From Burkholderiales bacterium (GTDB lineage: Bacteria > Pseudomonadota > Gammaproteobacteria > Burkholderiales > Burkholderiaceae_C): a DNA stretch of 54,866 bases. Positions 1-9,280 of this stretch are shown here, in pieces (the stretch's first letter is position 1; each line of letters opens with the position of its first letter). The stretch covers positions 1 to 54,866 of the forward strand of contig RXJW01000051.1 in assembly GCA_003963005.1 (NCBI GenBank), written 5' to 3'. Under the pieces are notes generated by a model, which saw nothing but the letters and a program-made list of their open reading frames with translations, was not told where the DNA came from and did no database searches. The position numbers and the translations under genes were made by a program.

Positions 1-336
1 ACCGAAGCCGCGATCAAGGAATTCGAAGCCAAGCGCGCCGAACTCGAAAAGGCCGCCGCCGAGAAGCTGGCCGCCGCCCAGAAGCTGGGCGAAGCCATCG
101 CCGGCAAGACCGTTCGCATCGCCCAGAAGGCCGGTGTGGATGGCCGCCTGTTCGGTTCCGTCACCAACGCCGACATCGCTGACGCGCTGACCAAGCTGGG
201 TTCGCCCATCGCCAAGTCGCAAGTGCGCCTGCCGACCGGCCCGCTGAAGACCGTCGGCGAGTTCCCGGTGAGCGTCGCTGCCCACACGGACGTGGTCGTC
301 GAGATCAACGTTCAAGTGGTTGCCGAAGCCGAGTAA
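1..336 (+). CDS. rplI: 50S ribosomal protein L9, C-terminal part (5' end outside window)
   Basis: The window opens in frame inside this gene; 111 codons and a TAA stop are visible. The visible part starts with a charged, Ala/Glu/Lys-rich helix ([16 protein letters not shown]), the long connecting helix of L9, followed by the C-terminal domain with [14 protein letters not shown] and the ending [14 protein letters not shown], both typical of bacterial L9. L9 binds 23S rRNA in the large subunit. The gene lies directly upstream of dnaB, the usual betaproteobacterial order (rpsF-priB-rpsR-rplI-dnaB), and is followed by a terminator. Confidence 0.96.
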   Translation, partial: TEAAIKEFEAKRAELEKAAAEKLAAAQKLGEAIAGKTVRIAQKAGVDGRLFGSVTNADIADALTKLGSPIAKSQVRLPTGPLKTVGEFPVSVAAHTDVVVEINVQVVAEAE

Positions 337-386
337 ATCTCGCTTCCCCTGATGTGCGATGCCGCAAGGCGTCGCAACATCGAAAG

Positions 387-424
387 AAGGCCGAGGCCCT
401 GCAGGGTTTCGGCCTTCGGTTTTT
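387..424 (+). terminator. Rho-independent terminator after rplI
   Basis: Inverted repeat AAGGCCGAGGCCCT / AGGGTTTCGGCCTT with two G-T pairs at positions 387-416, followed by CGG and the T-run TTTTT at 420-424. It sits about 50 nt after the rplI stop and separates the ribosomal operon from dnaB. Confidence 0.85.
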
Positions 425-490
425 GTGGCCCCGGTTTTCCACTGCTGACCACCGGTTGCTCCCAGCCCGTCCACAGCGTTATCCACAGGC

Positions 491-1915
491 ATGTCTGCGA
501 TCTTCCCCGCTTCCTCCTCCGCCACGCCGCAAGACGACGAGGTCGCCCGGCTGCGCGTGCCGCCGCACTCGGTCGAGGCCGAGCAGAGCGTGCTTGGTGG
601 CCTGCTGATCGACAACTCCGCTTGGGACGGCGCCGCCGACCTGCTCAACGAGAGCGACTTCTACCGCTTCGAGCACAAGCACATCTACACCGCCATCGGC
701 AAGCTCATCAATGCCGGCAAGCCGGCCGACGTGGTGACCGTGTTCGACGAGCTCACCTCCGTCGGCCGCGCCGAGGAGTGCGGGGGGCTGGCCTACCTGA
801 ACGCACTGGCGCAGAGCGTGCCGAGTGCCGCCAACCTGCGGCGTTATGCCGAGATCGTTCGCGAGCGGGCCATCCTGCGCAAGCTGGTGTCCACGTCCGA
901 CGAGATCGCCACCGCCGCGATGAACCCCCAGGGCCGCGCCGTTACGCAGATCCTGGACGAGGCCGAAGGCAAGATCTTCCGCATCGGCGAGGAGGGCTCG
1001 CGCAGCAAGCAGGGCTTCCAGGCGATCGACCACCTCATGATCGCGCTGATGGACCGCGTCAACGAGCTCGCGGAGAGTGGCGCGCAGGACGTGACCGGCG
1101 TGCGCACCGGCTTCTACGACCTCGACAAGCAGACGGCCGGCCTGCAACCCGGCGACCTGATCGTCCTCGCCGCGCGCCCCTCCATGGGCAAGACGGCGTT
1201 CGCGGTGAACATCGCCGAGAACGTGGCCATCAACGAAGGCCTGCCGGTCGTCATCTACTCGATGGAAATGGGCGCCGCGCAGCTGGCACTGCGGATGGTC
1301 GGCTCCATCGGCCGCATCGACCAGAGCCACCTGCGCACCGGCCAGCTCAAGGACGACGAGTGGGGGCGCCTGGCCGAGGCGGTAGACAAGCTCGGCAAGT
1401 CCAGCATCTTCATCGACGAGAGCCCGGGCCTGAGCCCGTCGGAGGTGCGGGCCCGCGCGCGCCGCCAGGCCCGCATCTGCGGTCAGCTCGGTCTGATCGT
1501 CATCGACTACCTGCAGCTGATGAGCGGCAACGGCGGCGGCAGCGAGGAGAACCGCGCCACCGTGCTGGGCGAAATCTCCCGGGGCCTGAAGGCACTCGCC
1601 AAGGAGCTGAAGTGCCCCGTCATCGCGCTGTCCCAGCTCAACCGCTCGGTGGAGCAGCGCCCCGACAAGCGCCCGATGATGTCCGACCTGCGCGAATCCG
1701 GCGCCATCGAGCAGGACGCCGACATCATCATGTTCATCTACCGCGACGAGTACTACACGAAGGACGAGTGCAAGGAACCGGGCGTGGCGGAGATCATCAT
1801 CGCCAAGCAGCGTAACGGCCCGGTGGGCACGGTGAAGCTCGCCTTCCAGCGCATGCACACGAAGTTCGAGAACCTGGCGCCCGGGTACGTGGGTGTGGAG
1901 CGCGACGAATACTGA
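491..1915 (+). CDS. dnaB: Replicative DNA helicase DnaB
   Basis: 474 aa, normal family length. The N-terminal domain shows RVPPHSVEAEQSVLGGLL, the domain that contacts primase. The RecA-like C-terminal domain carries Walker A ARPSMGKTAF (around residue 232), the Walker B region LIVIDYLQLM, then LSQLNRSVEQRPDKRP and SDLRESGAIEQDAD, all DnaB hallmarks. The hexamer unwinds DNA ahead of the replisome in an ATP-dependent way. The ATG at 491 is the first start that keeps the conserved N-terminus. No intein interrupts the Walker A or the C-terminal motifs, which are frequent insertion sites in DnaB. Confidence 0.97.
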   Translation: MSAIFPASSSATPQDDEVARLRVPPHSVEAEQSVLGGLLIDNSAWDGAADLLNESDFYRFEHKHIYTAIGKLINAGKPADVVTVFDELTSVGRAEECGGLAYLNALAQSVPSAANLRRYAEIVRERAILRKLVSTSDEIATAAMNPQGRAVTQILDEAEGKIFRIGEEGSRSKQGFQAIDHLMIALMDRVNELAESGAQDVTGVRTGFYDLDKQTAGLQPGDLIVLAARPSMGKTAFAVNIAENVAINEGLPVVIYSMEMGAAQLALRMVGSIGRIDQSHLRTGQLKDDEWGRLAEAVDKLGKSSIFIDESPGLSPSEVRARARRQARICGQLGLIVIDYLQLMSGNGGGSEENRATVLGEISRGLKALAKELKCPVIALSQLNRSVEQRPDKRPMMSDLRESGAIEQDADIIMFIYRDEYYTKDECKEPGVAEIIIAKQRNGPVGTVKLAFQRMHTKFENLAPGYVGVERDEY

Positions 1916-1934
1916 ACGTGGGACGCACAAGGAG

Positions 1935-1972
1935 AGGGGGCGACTGAGGCGCGTTCCTCAGTGATGCCCCCT
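1935..1972 (+). terminator. Stem-loop downstream of dnaB
   Basis: Arms AGGGGGC-g-ACTGAGG and CCTCAGT-gat-GCCCCCT give 14 base pairs with a small internal bulge and loop CGCGTT. No T-run follows, so it may stabilise the dnaB mRNA end or act with Rho rather than be an intrinsic terminator. Confidence 0.45.
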
Positions 1973-2394
1973 CGCACCTTGCCGTTGAAACCAGCACAGA
2001 CGAACCTCATGACCGCCGCGGTTTCTCGGTCGGCATGCAGGAAGCTTCAGGCACCGGCGAGAACTGCGTAGAAGCATTGGGGGCCGGTCAGCCCAAGCCA
2101 GCTAATGCAAGCGAGGGGCGACGCGCAGTGGGTGCGACCTCCCGATGTCGCGAGGGCCTGTACGGGTGCCAGGTATCGCGCGTGTGCCTCAGACCCCCGT
2201 TGTGTGTGGGGGGCCCACGCAGGGCTGCCACCAGCGCAAGGCTGTTCCGTGCTGCGCGGCAGACTTGCGTCGGCCCGTCGTACTGCGGCCGACCCTAGCC
2301 TGCCGAACATCACTTTTCGGAGCAGCCGCAATTTCCCGCATGGCGCGGGGTCGGTGCAATGCACACCGACTTCAGACCACGACAGGGAGAGCCC
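1973..2394. other. Intergenic region between dnaB and the toxin-like gene
   Basis: About 420 nt with short open frames only, none showing a recognisable protein or a convincing ribosome-binding site. A TAGCCT at 2296-2301 resembles the -10 hexamer used elsewhere in the window, but no matching -35 lies 17 nt upstream. The only useful signal is the Shine-Dalgarno AGGGAGA at 2384-2390, which fixes the start of the next gene. Confidence 0.5.
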
Positions 2395-5300
2395 ATGCGG
2401 CTGGAAAACTACAGCGTGGCGGCGTTCGAGGCTTTGGAGCCTGAAGCAACGCCGCCCGACATCGCACCACCGGCCGCACTGGTCGAACTGCCACCCGCGC
2501 CGGTGGCCGAGGCCCCCAGCACGCGGCTCAGCGACATGGCACGGCAGCCCCCCCTGGACATGCCGCTGCCGGTCGAACTGCCCCGCGCGCGTGTGCCACG
2601 CCTTGTCGACGGCGACGGCCCGCGTCGGCCGCTGTCGCGCGAGCGCTTCGAACGGGACAGCTCCGAGGCCTTCGACTCCCCCGCGGACGGTGGCGGCCAG
2701 ACCGGCCATACCGGCCGCGCCCCCGCTCCTGCCGAGATGCCGCCGCCCACGGTGGTCGCCGCCCCGGTGACGCCCGCTGCACCGCTCGCTCCGCCCGCGC
2801 CCCCCTCAGCGCCAGTGGCTGCCGTGCCCGCGTCGCCTCCGGCACCCGACGCCATGCCGCGGGTCGCGCTGTCGCTGCCGCAAGGCGACGTCGTCAACCC
2901 GGCCTGGCTGGCCGCACGCGAGACGGCAGTGCAGGCGCTGCACACCGACATCGAGGACGCACGTGCCGTGGCCCGCAGTGCCCCGCCGGCTGACGTGACC
3001 GCGGCGCCCGCCACCGGCTGGGTGCCCGCACCGACCGATGGCGACGGCAACCCGGTGGCCGGCTCGGTCTTCGTGCCCGATGCCGCTGCGGCGGCAGCGG
3101 CACCGACCGCCCCGCCCGCGTGGATGCTGCGCGACGGCGCCACGCCCGCGCCGCAGGGCCAATGGCTGAGCTTTGACGACGCGGCCTTCGAGCAGGCGTA
3201 TCGCGAGCGCCTGGCCGCACAGCCGGGCGCCTCGGCGCCGGTGGACCGGCTGGCCCAGCTCTACGGCACTTCTGCATCCCGGCTGCTCGAGGCGCGCCCT
3301 GAGGTCTGGACGCTCGCCACACGGCCTCATGCCATCAACGCCGGCCCGCCCCCCGTGGCCGGTCTCGCGATGGGCGATGCCCAGGCCCTCGGCCAGCTCG
3401 ACCTCTACCTCGCCGACCCCCTCATCACCCAGCTGCGCACCCAGCTCGGCGGCACGGCCGCAGCCCCGACGAGCAGCGTCGCGCTGGAGCAGCAGCGCCT
3501 GTACGGCGCCGAGCGCTACGCCGAGCTGACCCAGCTCAGTCAGGCGCTGGCCGCCGTGCGCAAGACCCATGCCGCGGCGATGCAGGCCGCGCGGGACGGC
3601 GGCGGTCCCGGCTGGGTGGAGATGCCGCTGCAGTTCGGCACCGACCCCGAAACCGGCTGGCCCACCGGCCAGTACGTGACCACGGGCGACGGCGAGATCC
3701 TGCGCGGTGCCAATGGCGCACCGGTCATCGCGACGCAGCGGGTCTTCGACGAAGCCCGGTTCACGAACGCCTGGCTGGCCGAGGGCGCGCGGAGCGGCGG
3801 CCTCGCGCAGCAGGCGTTCGCGAGCTTCTACGGCCAGGCGCAGAGCCACCTGACGCTGCAGCAGGACACCAGCGAGAACGCCGGCCCGCCGCGCTGGGTC
3901 AGCCAGCCAGGGCTGGACAACCTGCACGTGGGCCTGGGCGACACGGGCGTGCTCGATGGCGACCTGATCTCGCTCGACCTGAACCACACGCCACGGCTGA
4001 ACGACGACAACGCGGTGGGCTTTGACCTGCAGCTCGGCTGGGTGACCGGCCGGGGCAATCTGCATCAGCACCGGAGCGTGCTCGACAAGGCGCTGCCGAT
4101 CGCGATGGTGGCGTTCGTGAGCTGGGCCACGGCCGGTGCGGCGTCGGCCGCTGGCTGGGGCGCGGTCGGATCGGCCGCAGCAGCCGGGGCAGCGGCGTCG
4201 CTCACGAGCGGTGTCATCAGCGGCAACCTGAGTGTCAAGGGTGTGCTGATCGGGGCCGTCAGCGGTGCGCTGACGGCCGGCCTGACGCCGGAGCTGACCG
4301 GCGCGCTCAAGGACGCCGGCCTAGGTTCTGCAGCCGGCATCGCCGCACGCATGACGGTGCAGGGGGGCGTCCAGGCGCTGCTTGGTGGCAAGTTCAAAGG
4401 GGGCGCGATCGCGGGCTTTGCGAGCGGCTTGGCCGAGCTGACCGGTGCGCACGTCAAGGCCAGCATCGACGAGGCCGTGAAGGCCGGCACGATGACTGCG
4501 GCCGAAGCGTTTGCGGCCCGCTCGTTCAACACGGTGTTGAGCAGTGCCATCCGCGCGGCGGGCAGCCCCGGGGACCCGGCTCACGCCTTTGCGCAGGATT
4601 GGCTCGGGGCGCTGATGCAGGAGCACTTGCCACAGCCGGCCGCGCCCTCGCCCGGACCGGTGACCGACGCCGATGGGGGGCAGACGTTCCCGGTTCCGGC
4701 GCCGTCGCCGGCCAACGTCGTGCCGCTTCCGCACGATCTGACACTGACCGGCGATGGCGCACCAGGTCCCTTTGACTTGTTAGGGGGTGTCACGGTACCG
4801 CCGGGCATGTCCGCATCACCGCGTGCTGTGGCGGACTTTGCTCAACGCGTGCAGGACGGTATCGAGCTGGCGGCGACTCAGGCGGATCTGGATCCTGCGA
4901 CCTATGCCGCCCGGCGCTACGAAGCCCTGCTGGATGAAGGCGCGGGGCCACTTGTCTCCTGGGACCCTGATGACCCGGTCCAGGTCGCCGGCCCCGGTGG
5001 GGTTCGTGGGGGGAGCACGACCACGGGAGGCGTGGGGCTGCGGCTCAGCGTGAATCAACGCGCGCAGACCGTCTTCGACGCCTTGTCCAACGCGCCGGCT
5101 TCCGATGCCTTCGGCCTCATTCCCGAAGCCTACCGGGACATCAAGATCATCGCGCCCTTGCTGCAGGAGCAGCGCCTGCTCAATGAGGCCGAGCGCATGC
5201 GCACGCTCTTGGGCCAATCCGGCTTTGACGTGACGCCCGAGAAGTTAGGCGTCACCAAGGGCATCTATGGCGATGGCTCGGTGCGCTACGACGCCGTCGA

Positions 5301-5889
5301 CATGGTGAACCGCTATGCCGATGCCGTCCGCTTGGTGGAGCTGCGCCGCCAGGGCGTCATCGAGCTGGACACGCGGGATTTCAGCATCAGAAGTGTGGGT
5401 ACGGCTCGTGTGCCGGTGCAGGAGTTCGTGCGGACCGTCAGGGATCTCTACACACAGGAATTCAAAGCTGGCTATGAAGTCGCAGTGGCACGGCTCGATG
5501 GAGGGAAGTCGCTCGGGTATCCGCTGGATATGCCGCGGCAGCTCCAGGAGGGCTCGTACGCCGATAACCAGGCTAAGAAAGCAGTGGCGGCCTACCTCTT
5601 CAGCATTGGCTCACCAGAAGGGCCAGGTCAGATCGTGGCCTTGAATCGCTGGGCTTACGACATCACCGGTGCCAACAAGGCGTACGTTCGGCCTGACGTG
5701 CTGGTCGACCTGGGCATGCGCGAGCGTTTCTGGATTGATGGCAAGACCACCTTCATCAACAATGGCGTCCTCCACCAGCAGCTGTTCGATTTCTTTCAGT
5801 TCACGGGCAGTCAGGCCGGTACGGTCATTGCCGGCCAGGGCAGCGTCATCAACATCAAGCCGCCGCGTGGCGGCAAGAAGGGGCCGTGA
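2395..5889 (+). CDS. Large polymorphic-toxin-like protein with putative nuclease C-terminus
   Basis: 1164 aa if translation starts at ATG 2395, chosen over ATG 2359 because AGGGAGA lies 4 nt upstream. Residues 1 to about 300 are Pro/Ala-rich and low complexity. Around residues 565-640 there is an Ala/Gly-rich hydrophobic stretch (VSWATAGAASAAGWGAVG) followed by GVISGNLSVKGVLIGAVSGA, like the pretoxin/DUF637-type hydrophobic modules of contact-dependent toxins. The C-terminus (about 900-1164) has less biased composition and ends with RPDVLVDLG then FWIDGKTTF, a possible PD-(D/E)XK-type nuclease signature. There is no signal peptide, two-partner secretion domain, PAAR or Rhs repeat, so the export route is unknown. 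The stop overlaps the start of the next small gene, as in toxin-immunity pairs. Family and activity are inferred from architecture. Confidence 0.6.
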   Translation: MRLENYSVAAFEALEPEATPPDIAPPAALVELPPAPVAEAPSTRLSDMARQPPLDMPLPVELPRARVPRLVDGDGPRRPLSRERFERDSSEAFDSPADGGGQTGHTGRAPAPAEMPPPTVVAAPVTPAAPLAPPAPPSAPVAAVPASPPAPDAMPRVALSLPQGDVVNPAWLAARETAVQALHTDIEDARAVARSAPPADVTAAPATGWVPAPTDGDGNPVAGSVFVPDAAAAAAAPTAPPAWMLRDGATPAPQGQWLSFDDAAFEQAYRERLAAQPGASAPVDRLAQLYGTSASRLLEARPEVWTLATRPHAINAGPPPVAGLAMGDAQALGQLDLYLADPLITQLRTQLGGTAAAPTSSVALEQQRLYGAERYAELTQLSQALAAVRKTHAAAMQAARDGGGPGWVEMPLQFGTDPETGWPTGQYVTTGDGEILRGANGAPVIATQRVFDEARFTNAWLAEGARSGGLAQQAFASFYGQAQSHLTLQQDTSENAGPPRWVSQPGLDNLHVGLGDTGVLDGDLISLDLNHTPRLNDDNAVGFDLQLGWVTGRGNLHQHRSVLDKALPIAMVAFVSWATAGAASAAGWGAVGSAAAAGAAASLTSGVISGNLSVKGVLIGAVSGALTAGLTPELTGALKDAGLGSAAGIAARMTVQGGVQALLGGKFKGGAIAGFASGLAELTGAHVKASIDEAVKAGTMTAAEAFAARSFNTVLSSAIRAAGSPGDPAHAFAQDWLGALMQEHLPQPAAPSPGPVTDADGGQTFPVPAPSPANVVPLPHDLTLTGDGAPGPFDLLGGVTVPPGMSASPRAVADFAQRVQDGIELAATQADLDPATYAARRYEALLDEGAGPLVSWDPDDPVQVAGPGGVRGGSTTTGGVGLRLSVNQRAQTVFDALSNAPASDAFGLIPEAYRDIKIIAPLLQEQRLLNEAERMRTLLGQSGFDVTPEKLGVTKGIYGDGSVRYDAVDMVNRYADAVRLVELRRQGVIELDTRDFSIRSVGTARVPVQEFVRTVRDLYTQEFKAGYEVAVARLDGGKSLGYPLDMPRQLQEGSYADNQAKKAVAAYLFSIGSPEGPGQIVALNRWAYDITGANKAYVRPDVLVDLGMRERFWIDGKTTFINNGVLHQQLFDFFQFTGSQAGTVIAGQGSVINIKPPRGGKKGP

Positions 5890-6218
5890 TGGGCAGAAAA
5901 GAAGTACGCGAACTTGAAGACACCTTGGCAGCCGCAGCTGGCATGGTGCCCACACCCCAGCGCACAGAGACCGCCCGTTTCCACGACATCATTTACCCCT
6001 ATCTGCTGCGGTGCTATGACCAAGCGAAAGCCGATGTCGCCAGGCTTGGGATGACGGCGGCCGTCGAACATGCGATCACGCAATGCATGGTTCTGGTCAA
6101 GGCCGGACGGGCCGAGGCCGGGGCTGATCTGCTGATCGACATCTGCGGCCAGTTGCGCCAGAAGTCCGGCAGCTTGGCCGAACTGCGAAGAACGTACGAG
6201 GCGCCGGAGCGGCATTGA
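5889..6218 (+). CDS. Small protein, candidate cognate immunity protein
   Basis: 109 aa. The ATG shares one base with the upstream stop (TGATG), so it is translationally coupled to the toxin-like gene. The product is mostly alpha-helical by eye, acidic to neutral, without signal peptide or membrane segment (MGRKEVRELEDTLAAAAGM, then HDIIYPYLLRCYDQAKADV). I do not recognise the family. Size, cytoplasmic character and position directly after a toxin-like C-terminus are what one expects of an immunity protein; that role is inference. Confidence 0.55.
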   Translation: MGRKEVRELEDTLAAAAGMVPTPQRTETARFHDIIYPYLLRCYDQAKADVARLGMTAAVEHAITQCMVLVKAGRAEAGADLLIDICGQLRQKSGSLAELRRTYEAPERH

Positions 6219-6390
6219 GAGCTGCCGGCCTCGCCAGCAGGCTGCGCCGCTCGCCATGGGCGGATCCGCCGGGTCGAGCAAAGCCGAAGCGTTCCCAGCG
6301 CAAGCGGTGGATGCTGAGCAGCGAATGGCCTTGCTGGCCTCCGGGCGGCCACATTATCCGCCGCAGCGGACACACTCGACGCTCATGCCC

Positions 6391-6981
6391 ATGACCACCA
6401 CGATCTACGCGCCAGAGAAAGAGTGCAGCTATGCGCACTGCCGACTGACGTTCGCCAGCGATGCGGACCGCCGCTGGTTCGACGGCGGCCGCTCGTACAG
6501 GGGCTCCCCTGGGGGCGGGGACCTGACCCTTCCCTAAGCCATGCAGCGCTGCAACGACTACCCGCAGGAAATCGGCCTGCCGGTCGGCGATCGCCTGGGC
6601 ATCGGCTTGAACATGGATTCCATGGCGCTGAGTCGGCGTGCGCTGGACGTGCTGCTGCCCCACATCGCCCCTGCGGTGCAGTTGATCCCGCTGACGTTCG
6701 ACGAGGGCGAGTACGCGATGCTCAACATCGTGAACGTGATCGACGCGCTGGACGAAGCCCACTCGGATGTGGAACGCTTTCCCAGCAGCGGCCGTGTCTC
6801 GCGTATCAAGCGCTACGGCTTCCACCCGGACGTGGTCCGCAACGAATGGATCTTCAAGATCCGGCAAACGCAGTCCGTGGCCTTCGTGACCGAGCGATTC
6901 GTCGAGCTGGTGCAGCGCTCGGGGCTGACCGGGTTTGAGTTCGCGGAGCTTTGGCGTGACGAGACCACGGTACCGGCGTGA
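6391..6981 (+). pseudogene. Imm11/DUF1629-like immunity gene broken by an in-frame stop
   Basis: Codons from ATG 6391 to the TGA ending at 6981 form one frame of about 195 residues interrupted only by TAA at 6535-6537. The downstream half (from ATG 6541) contains LSRRALDVLLPHIAP, LIPLTFDEGEYAMLNIVNVI, DALDEAHSDVERFPSSGRV and GLTGFEFAELWRDE, the pattern I associate with the Imm11/DUF1629 family. The upstream half (TTTIYAPEKECSYAHCRLTF) would supply the missing N-terminus, and the summed length fits the family. ATG 6541 has no Shine-Dalgarno at a usual distance. It lies two genes after a toxin-like protein, where orphan immunity genes commonly sit. Alternatives are a sequencing error or a short re-initiated protein. 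Confidence 0.6.
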
Positions 6982-7081
6982 AGGCGCAGTACGGCTGTCA
7001 CCAGGGCGGCGTCCCGACTCATGGGCTCTGCGAGAGGCGCTGGCCTCGCGAAGAGCAAGGAAGCTCCCTCGTTTTGCTTCG

Positions 7082-7110
7082 TTGGCCGATGCCCGCGCCC
7101 TGCCTAGAGT
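7082..7110 (+). promoter_or_regulatory. Sigma-70-type promoter of the ccm operon
   Basis: -35 TTGGCC at 7082-7087, 17-nt spacer, -10 TAGAGT at 7105-7110, ATG of ccmA 6 nt further on. The hexamers and spacing match those of the sulfur-gene promoters further down the window, but there is no CATRWGC box at the corresponding upstream position. Confidence 0.6.
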
Positions 7111-7116
7111 GCCGGC

Positions 7117-7743
7117 ATGTCGCTGTCGGTCGTCACCCCTCAACTCGCCCGCCCCCCGGCGTTGCTGCTGCAGCAACTGGGCCAGTCGCGTGGTGGGCGG
7201 CCGTTGTTCGAAGGGCTGGATCTGGCCCTGCACCCCGGTGATGTGCTCTGGGTCCAGGGGCGCAACGGTGCCGGCAAGACGAGCCTGCTGCGGCTGATCT
7301 GCGGGCTGAGTGCGCCGATTGCCGGTCGTGTCCATGTCGAGCAGGACCTGCTCTACATCGCCCACAAGCCCGGATTGAAAGACCACCTCAGCGTGCTGGA
7401 GCAGTTGCGCAGCAGCGCGGCTCTGGCCGGCCGGGCCTGCAGCGAGGCTGACGCGCTGGCAGCCCTGGCGCCGGTCGGGCTCGTCGACGCGGCCGAGCAG
7501 CGCCAGGCGCGCCTGTCCGAAGGCCAGCGGCGCCGCGCGGCGCTGGCGCAGCTGTGGCTGCCCCAGGCGCCGCTGCTGTGGGTGCTGGACGAACCCCTCG
7601 CGGCGCTGGACACCGCGATGGTCGACCGCCTCGCGCAACGCCTGGACCGGCATGCCGCCGAGGGCGGCTGTGCCGTCTTCAAGAGCCACCAGCCCTTGCC
7701 CTTGCGGCGTGCGCCGCGGTCGCTGCGCCTCGGAGAGCACTGA
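7117..7743 (+). CDS. ccmA: Cytochrome c biogenesis ABC transporter ATPase CcmA
   Basis: 208 aa. ABC ATPase with Walker A GRNGAGKTS, signature LSEGQRRR (the common form is LSxGQ), Walker B LLWVLDEP and a switch His in SHQP near the end. With CcmB it drives release of haem-loaded CcmE from CcmC in system-I cytochrome c maturation. It is first in a complete ccm operon and its TGA shares an A with the ccmB ATG. The start lies close behind the predicted promoter, so the leader is extremely short or absent. Confidence 0.93.
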   Translation: MSLSVVTPQLARPPALLLQQLGQSRGGRPLFEGLDLALHPGDVLWVQGRNGAGKTSLLRLICGLSAPIAGRVHVEQDLLYIAHKPGLKDHLSVLEQLRSSAALAGRACSEADALAALAPVGLVDAAEQRQARLSEGQRRRAALAQLWLPQAPLLWVLDEPLAALDTAMVDRLAQRLDRHAAEGGCAVFKSHQPLPLRRAPRSLRLGEH

Positions 7744-8405
7744 TGTCCGCCCCCCTGCAAGCCGCCGCGGCGCTGGCCCGGCGGGAGTGGGTGAGTCTGC
7801 TCCGCCAGCCGTCTGAGTGGCTGACACCGCTGGCCTTCGTCGTCAGCGTGGTGGCCCTGTTTCCCATCGGCCTCGGGCCGGATCCTGCACGCCTGCGTGA
7901 ACTGGCGCCGGGCCTGCTTTGGATCGTCGCGCTGCTGGCGAGTCTGTTGTCCCTGCCGCGGCTCTTCGCGGCGGACCTCGCCGACGGCAGCCTGGACCAG
8001 TGGTGGCTCTCCCCCTTGCCTCGCCCGCTGGCGGTCGGGCTCAAGCTGATCGTGCACTGGGGCTGGACGGGCCTGCCCCTGGTGCTGCTGGCCCCGCTCC
8101 TGGCCTTGGCCTTCGGTGTGGACGACGGCGGCCCGCTCGCGCTGAGCCTGCTGCTGGGCACACCCGCCCTGACGCTGCTCGGCGGCCTGGGCGCGGCCCT
8201 GGTGCTGCATGCGCGTGCCGGGGCCGGGTTGCTGGCCTTGCTGCTGCTGCCGCTGCAGGTGCCGGTGCTGGTGTTCGGCACGACAGCCGCGCAGGGCGGC
8301 AGCCAGGCCGATACCGCATTGCTGCTGCTCGGCGCCTGGCTCGCCGTGCTGCTCGCCCTCGCGCCGTGGGGCACGGCCGCCACGCTGGCCTTGATGCTCG
8401 ACTGA
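7743..8405 (+). CDS. ccmB: Heme exporter permease CcmB
   Basis: 220 aa, six hydrophobic segments, family-typical length. Features include the cytoplasmic N-terminal helix LARREWVSLLRQPSEWLTPL and FAADLADGSLDQWWLSPLP. It is the membrane partner of CcmA in the inner-membrane CcmABCD complex. ATG 7743 overlaps the ccmA stop by one base, implying coupled translation. Confidence 0.93.
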   Translation: MSAPLQAAAALARREWVSLLRQPSEWLTPLAFVVSVVALFPIGLGPDPARLRELAPGLLWIVALLASLLSLPRLFAADLADGSLDQWWLSPLPRPLAVGLKLIVHWGWTGLPLVLLAPLLALAFGVDDGGPLALSLLLGTPALTLLGGLGAALVLHARAGAGLLALLLLPLQVPVLVFGTTAAQGGSQADTALLLLGAWLAVLLALAPWGTAATLALMLD

Positions 8406-8414
8406 CACACCGCC

Positions 8415-9185
8415 ATGACCACGCCTCACCCCCTCTGGCGCTACGCCAGTCCTGCCCACTTCCTGCCGCTGGCCGGCCGGCTGCTGCCCGTGCTGTGGGC
8501 GCTGGCGGCCTCGGGCATCGGGGCGGGGCTGGTGCTCGGCCTGTTCATCGCGCCGACCGACGCGCAGCAGGGCGAGGCCTACCGCATCCTGTACGTGCAT
8601 GTGCCGGCCGCCTGGATCGCGATGGTCTGCTACGGCGCCATGGCCTTCTGGGCGCTGTGGGGCCTGGCCTGGCGCACACGCCTGGCCTTCGTGCTGATGC
8701 GGGCGCTGGCCCCCACGGGGGCGCTGTTCGCGGTACTCACGCTCGTCACCGGAGCCCTGTGGGGTCGGCCCACGTGGGGCACGTGGTGGGTGTGGGACGC
8801 CCGGCTCACGTCGGCCCTGCTGCTGGCGCTGCTCTATCTCGGCTTCATTGCGCTGACCGCGGCGGTGGACACGCCCGACGACCCCCGCCGCGGCGACCAC
8901 GCCGGCGCGCTGCTGGCGCTCATCGGGGCGCTGAACCTGCCGGTGCTGTACTTCTCCGTGACCTGGTGGAACACGCTGCACCAGGGCGCGTCCCTCAGCC
9001 CGCGGGGCAGTGCGATCGCACCGGAAATGCTGTGGGGTCTGCTGCTGTCCACGGCGGGCTTCTGGGCCTATGCCGCCGCGGCGGTGCTGACGCGGGCCCG
9101 GCAGTTGCTGCAGGTGCGGGTCGAGTCGGAAGCGCGCTGGCCGCGGGCACTCGGCCGCGCGAGCAGCCCGGGGAGTGCCGCATGA
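8415..9185 (+). CDS. ccmC: Heme-handling protein CcmC
   Basis: 256 aa, six predicted membrane helices. The tryptophan-rich WWD motif [17 protein letters not shown] is intact, and His residues flank it (YVHVPAAW before, NTLHQGASL after), as expected for the haem-binding periplasmic side. CcmC attaches haem to CcmE. It follows ccmB after 9 nt and overlaps ccmD by 4 nt. Confidence 0.95.
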   Translation: MTTPHPLWRYASPAHFLPLAGRLLPVLWALAASGIGAGLVLGLFIAPTDAQQGEAYRILYVHVPAAWIAMVCYGAMAFWALWGLAWRTRLAFVLMRALAPTGALFAVLTLVTGALWGRPTWGTWWVWDARLTSALLLALLYLGFIALTAAVDTPDDPRRGDHAGALLALIGALNLPVLYFSVTWWNTLHQGASLSPRGSAIAPEMLWGLLLSTAGFWAYAAAAVLTRARQLLQVRVESEARWPRALGRASSPGSAA

Positions 9186-9280
9186 CCGAGCTGTTCGGGG
9201 CCCATGCGCCCTTCGTCTGGGCCGCGCTCGCCGCCGTGGCCGCCGGTGTGCTGCTGGAACTCTGGAGCCTCCGGAAATGA
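9182..9280 (+). CDS. ccmD: Heme exporter subunit CcmD
   Basis: Only 32 aa, recognised by position between ccmC and ccmE and by the pattern of a single membrane helix followed by a short basic tail ([20 protein letters not shown] then RK). CcmD is needed to release holo-CcmE from the CcmABCD complex. Start and stop overlap its neighbours by 4 nt on both sides, so it is embedded in a coupled translation unit. At 32 aa it is short for the family. Confidence 0.85.
   Translation: MTELFGAHAPFVWAALAAVAAGVLLELWSLRK

Noticed and set aside
479..1930. Long open frame on the strand opposite dnaB
   Set aside because: It mirrors the dnaB codons in GC-rich DNA, has low-complexity Val/Ala/His composition and no recognisable domain.
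2035..2298. 87-codon frame in the dnaB-toxin gap
   Set aside because: No ribosome-binding site, atypical composition and no family features.
7055..7110. CATRWGC activator box at the ccm promoter
   Set aside because: The -35/-10 pair matches the sulfur promoters, but the position where the box should start (7058) does not read like the heptamer, so ccm was left out of the regulon.
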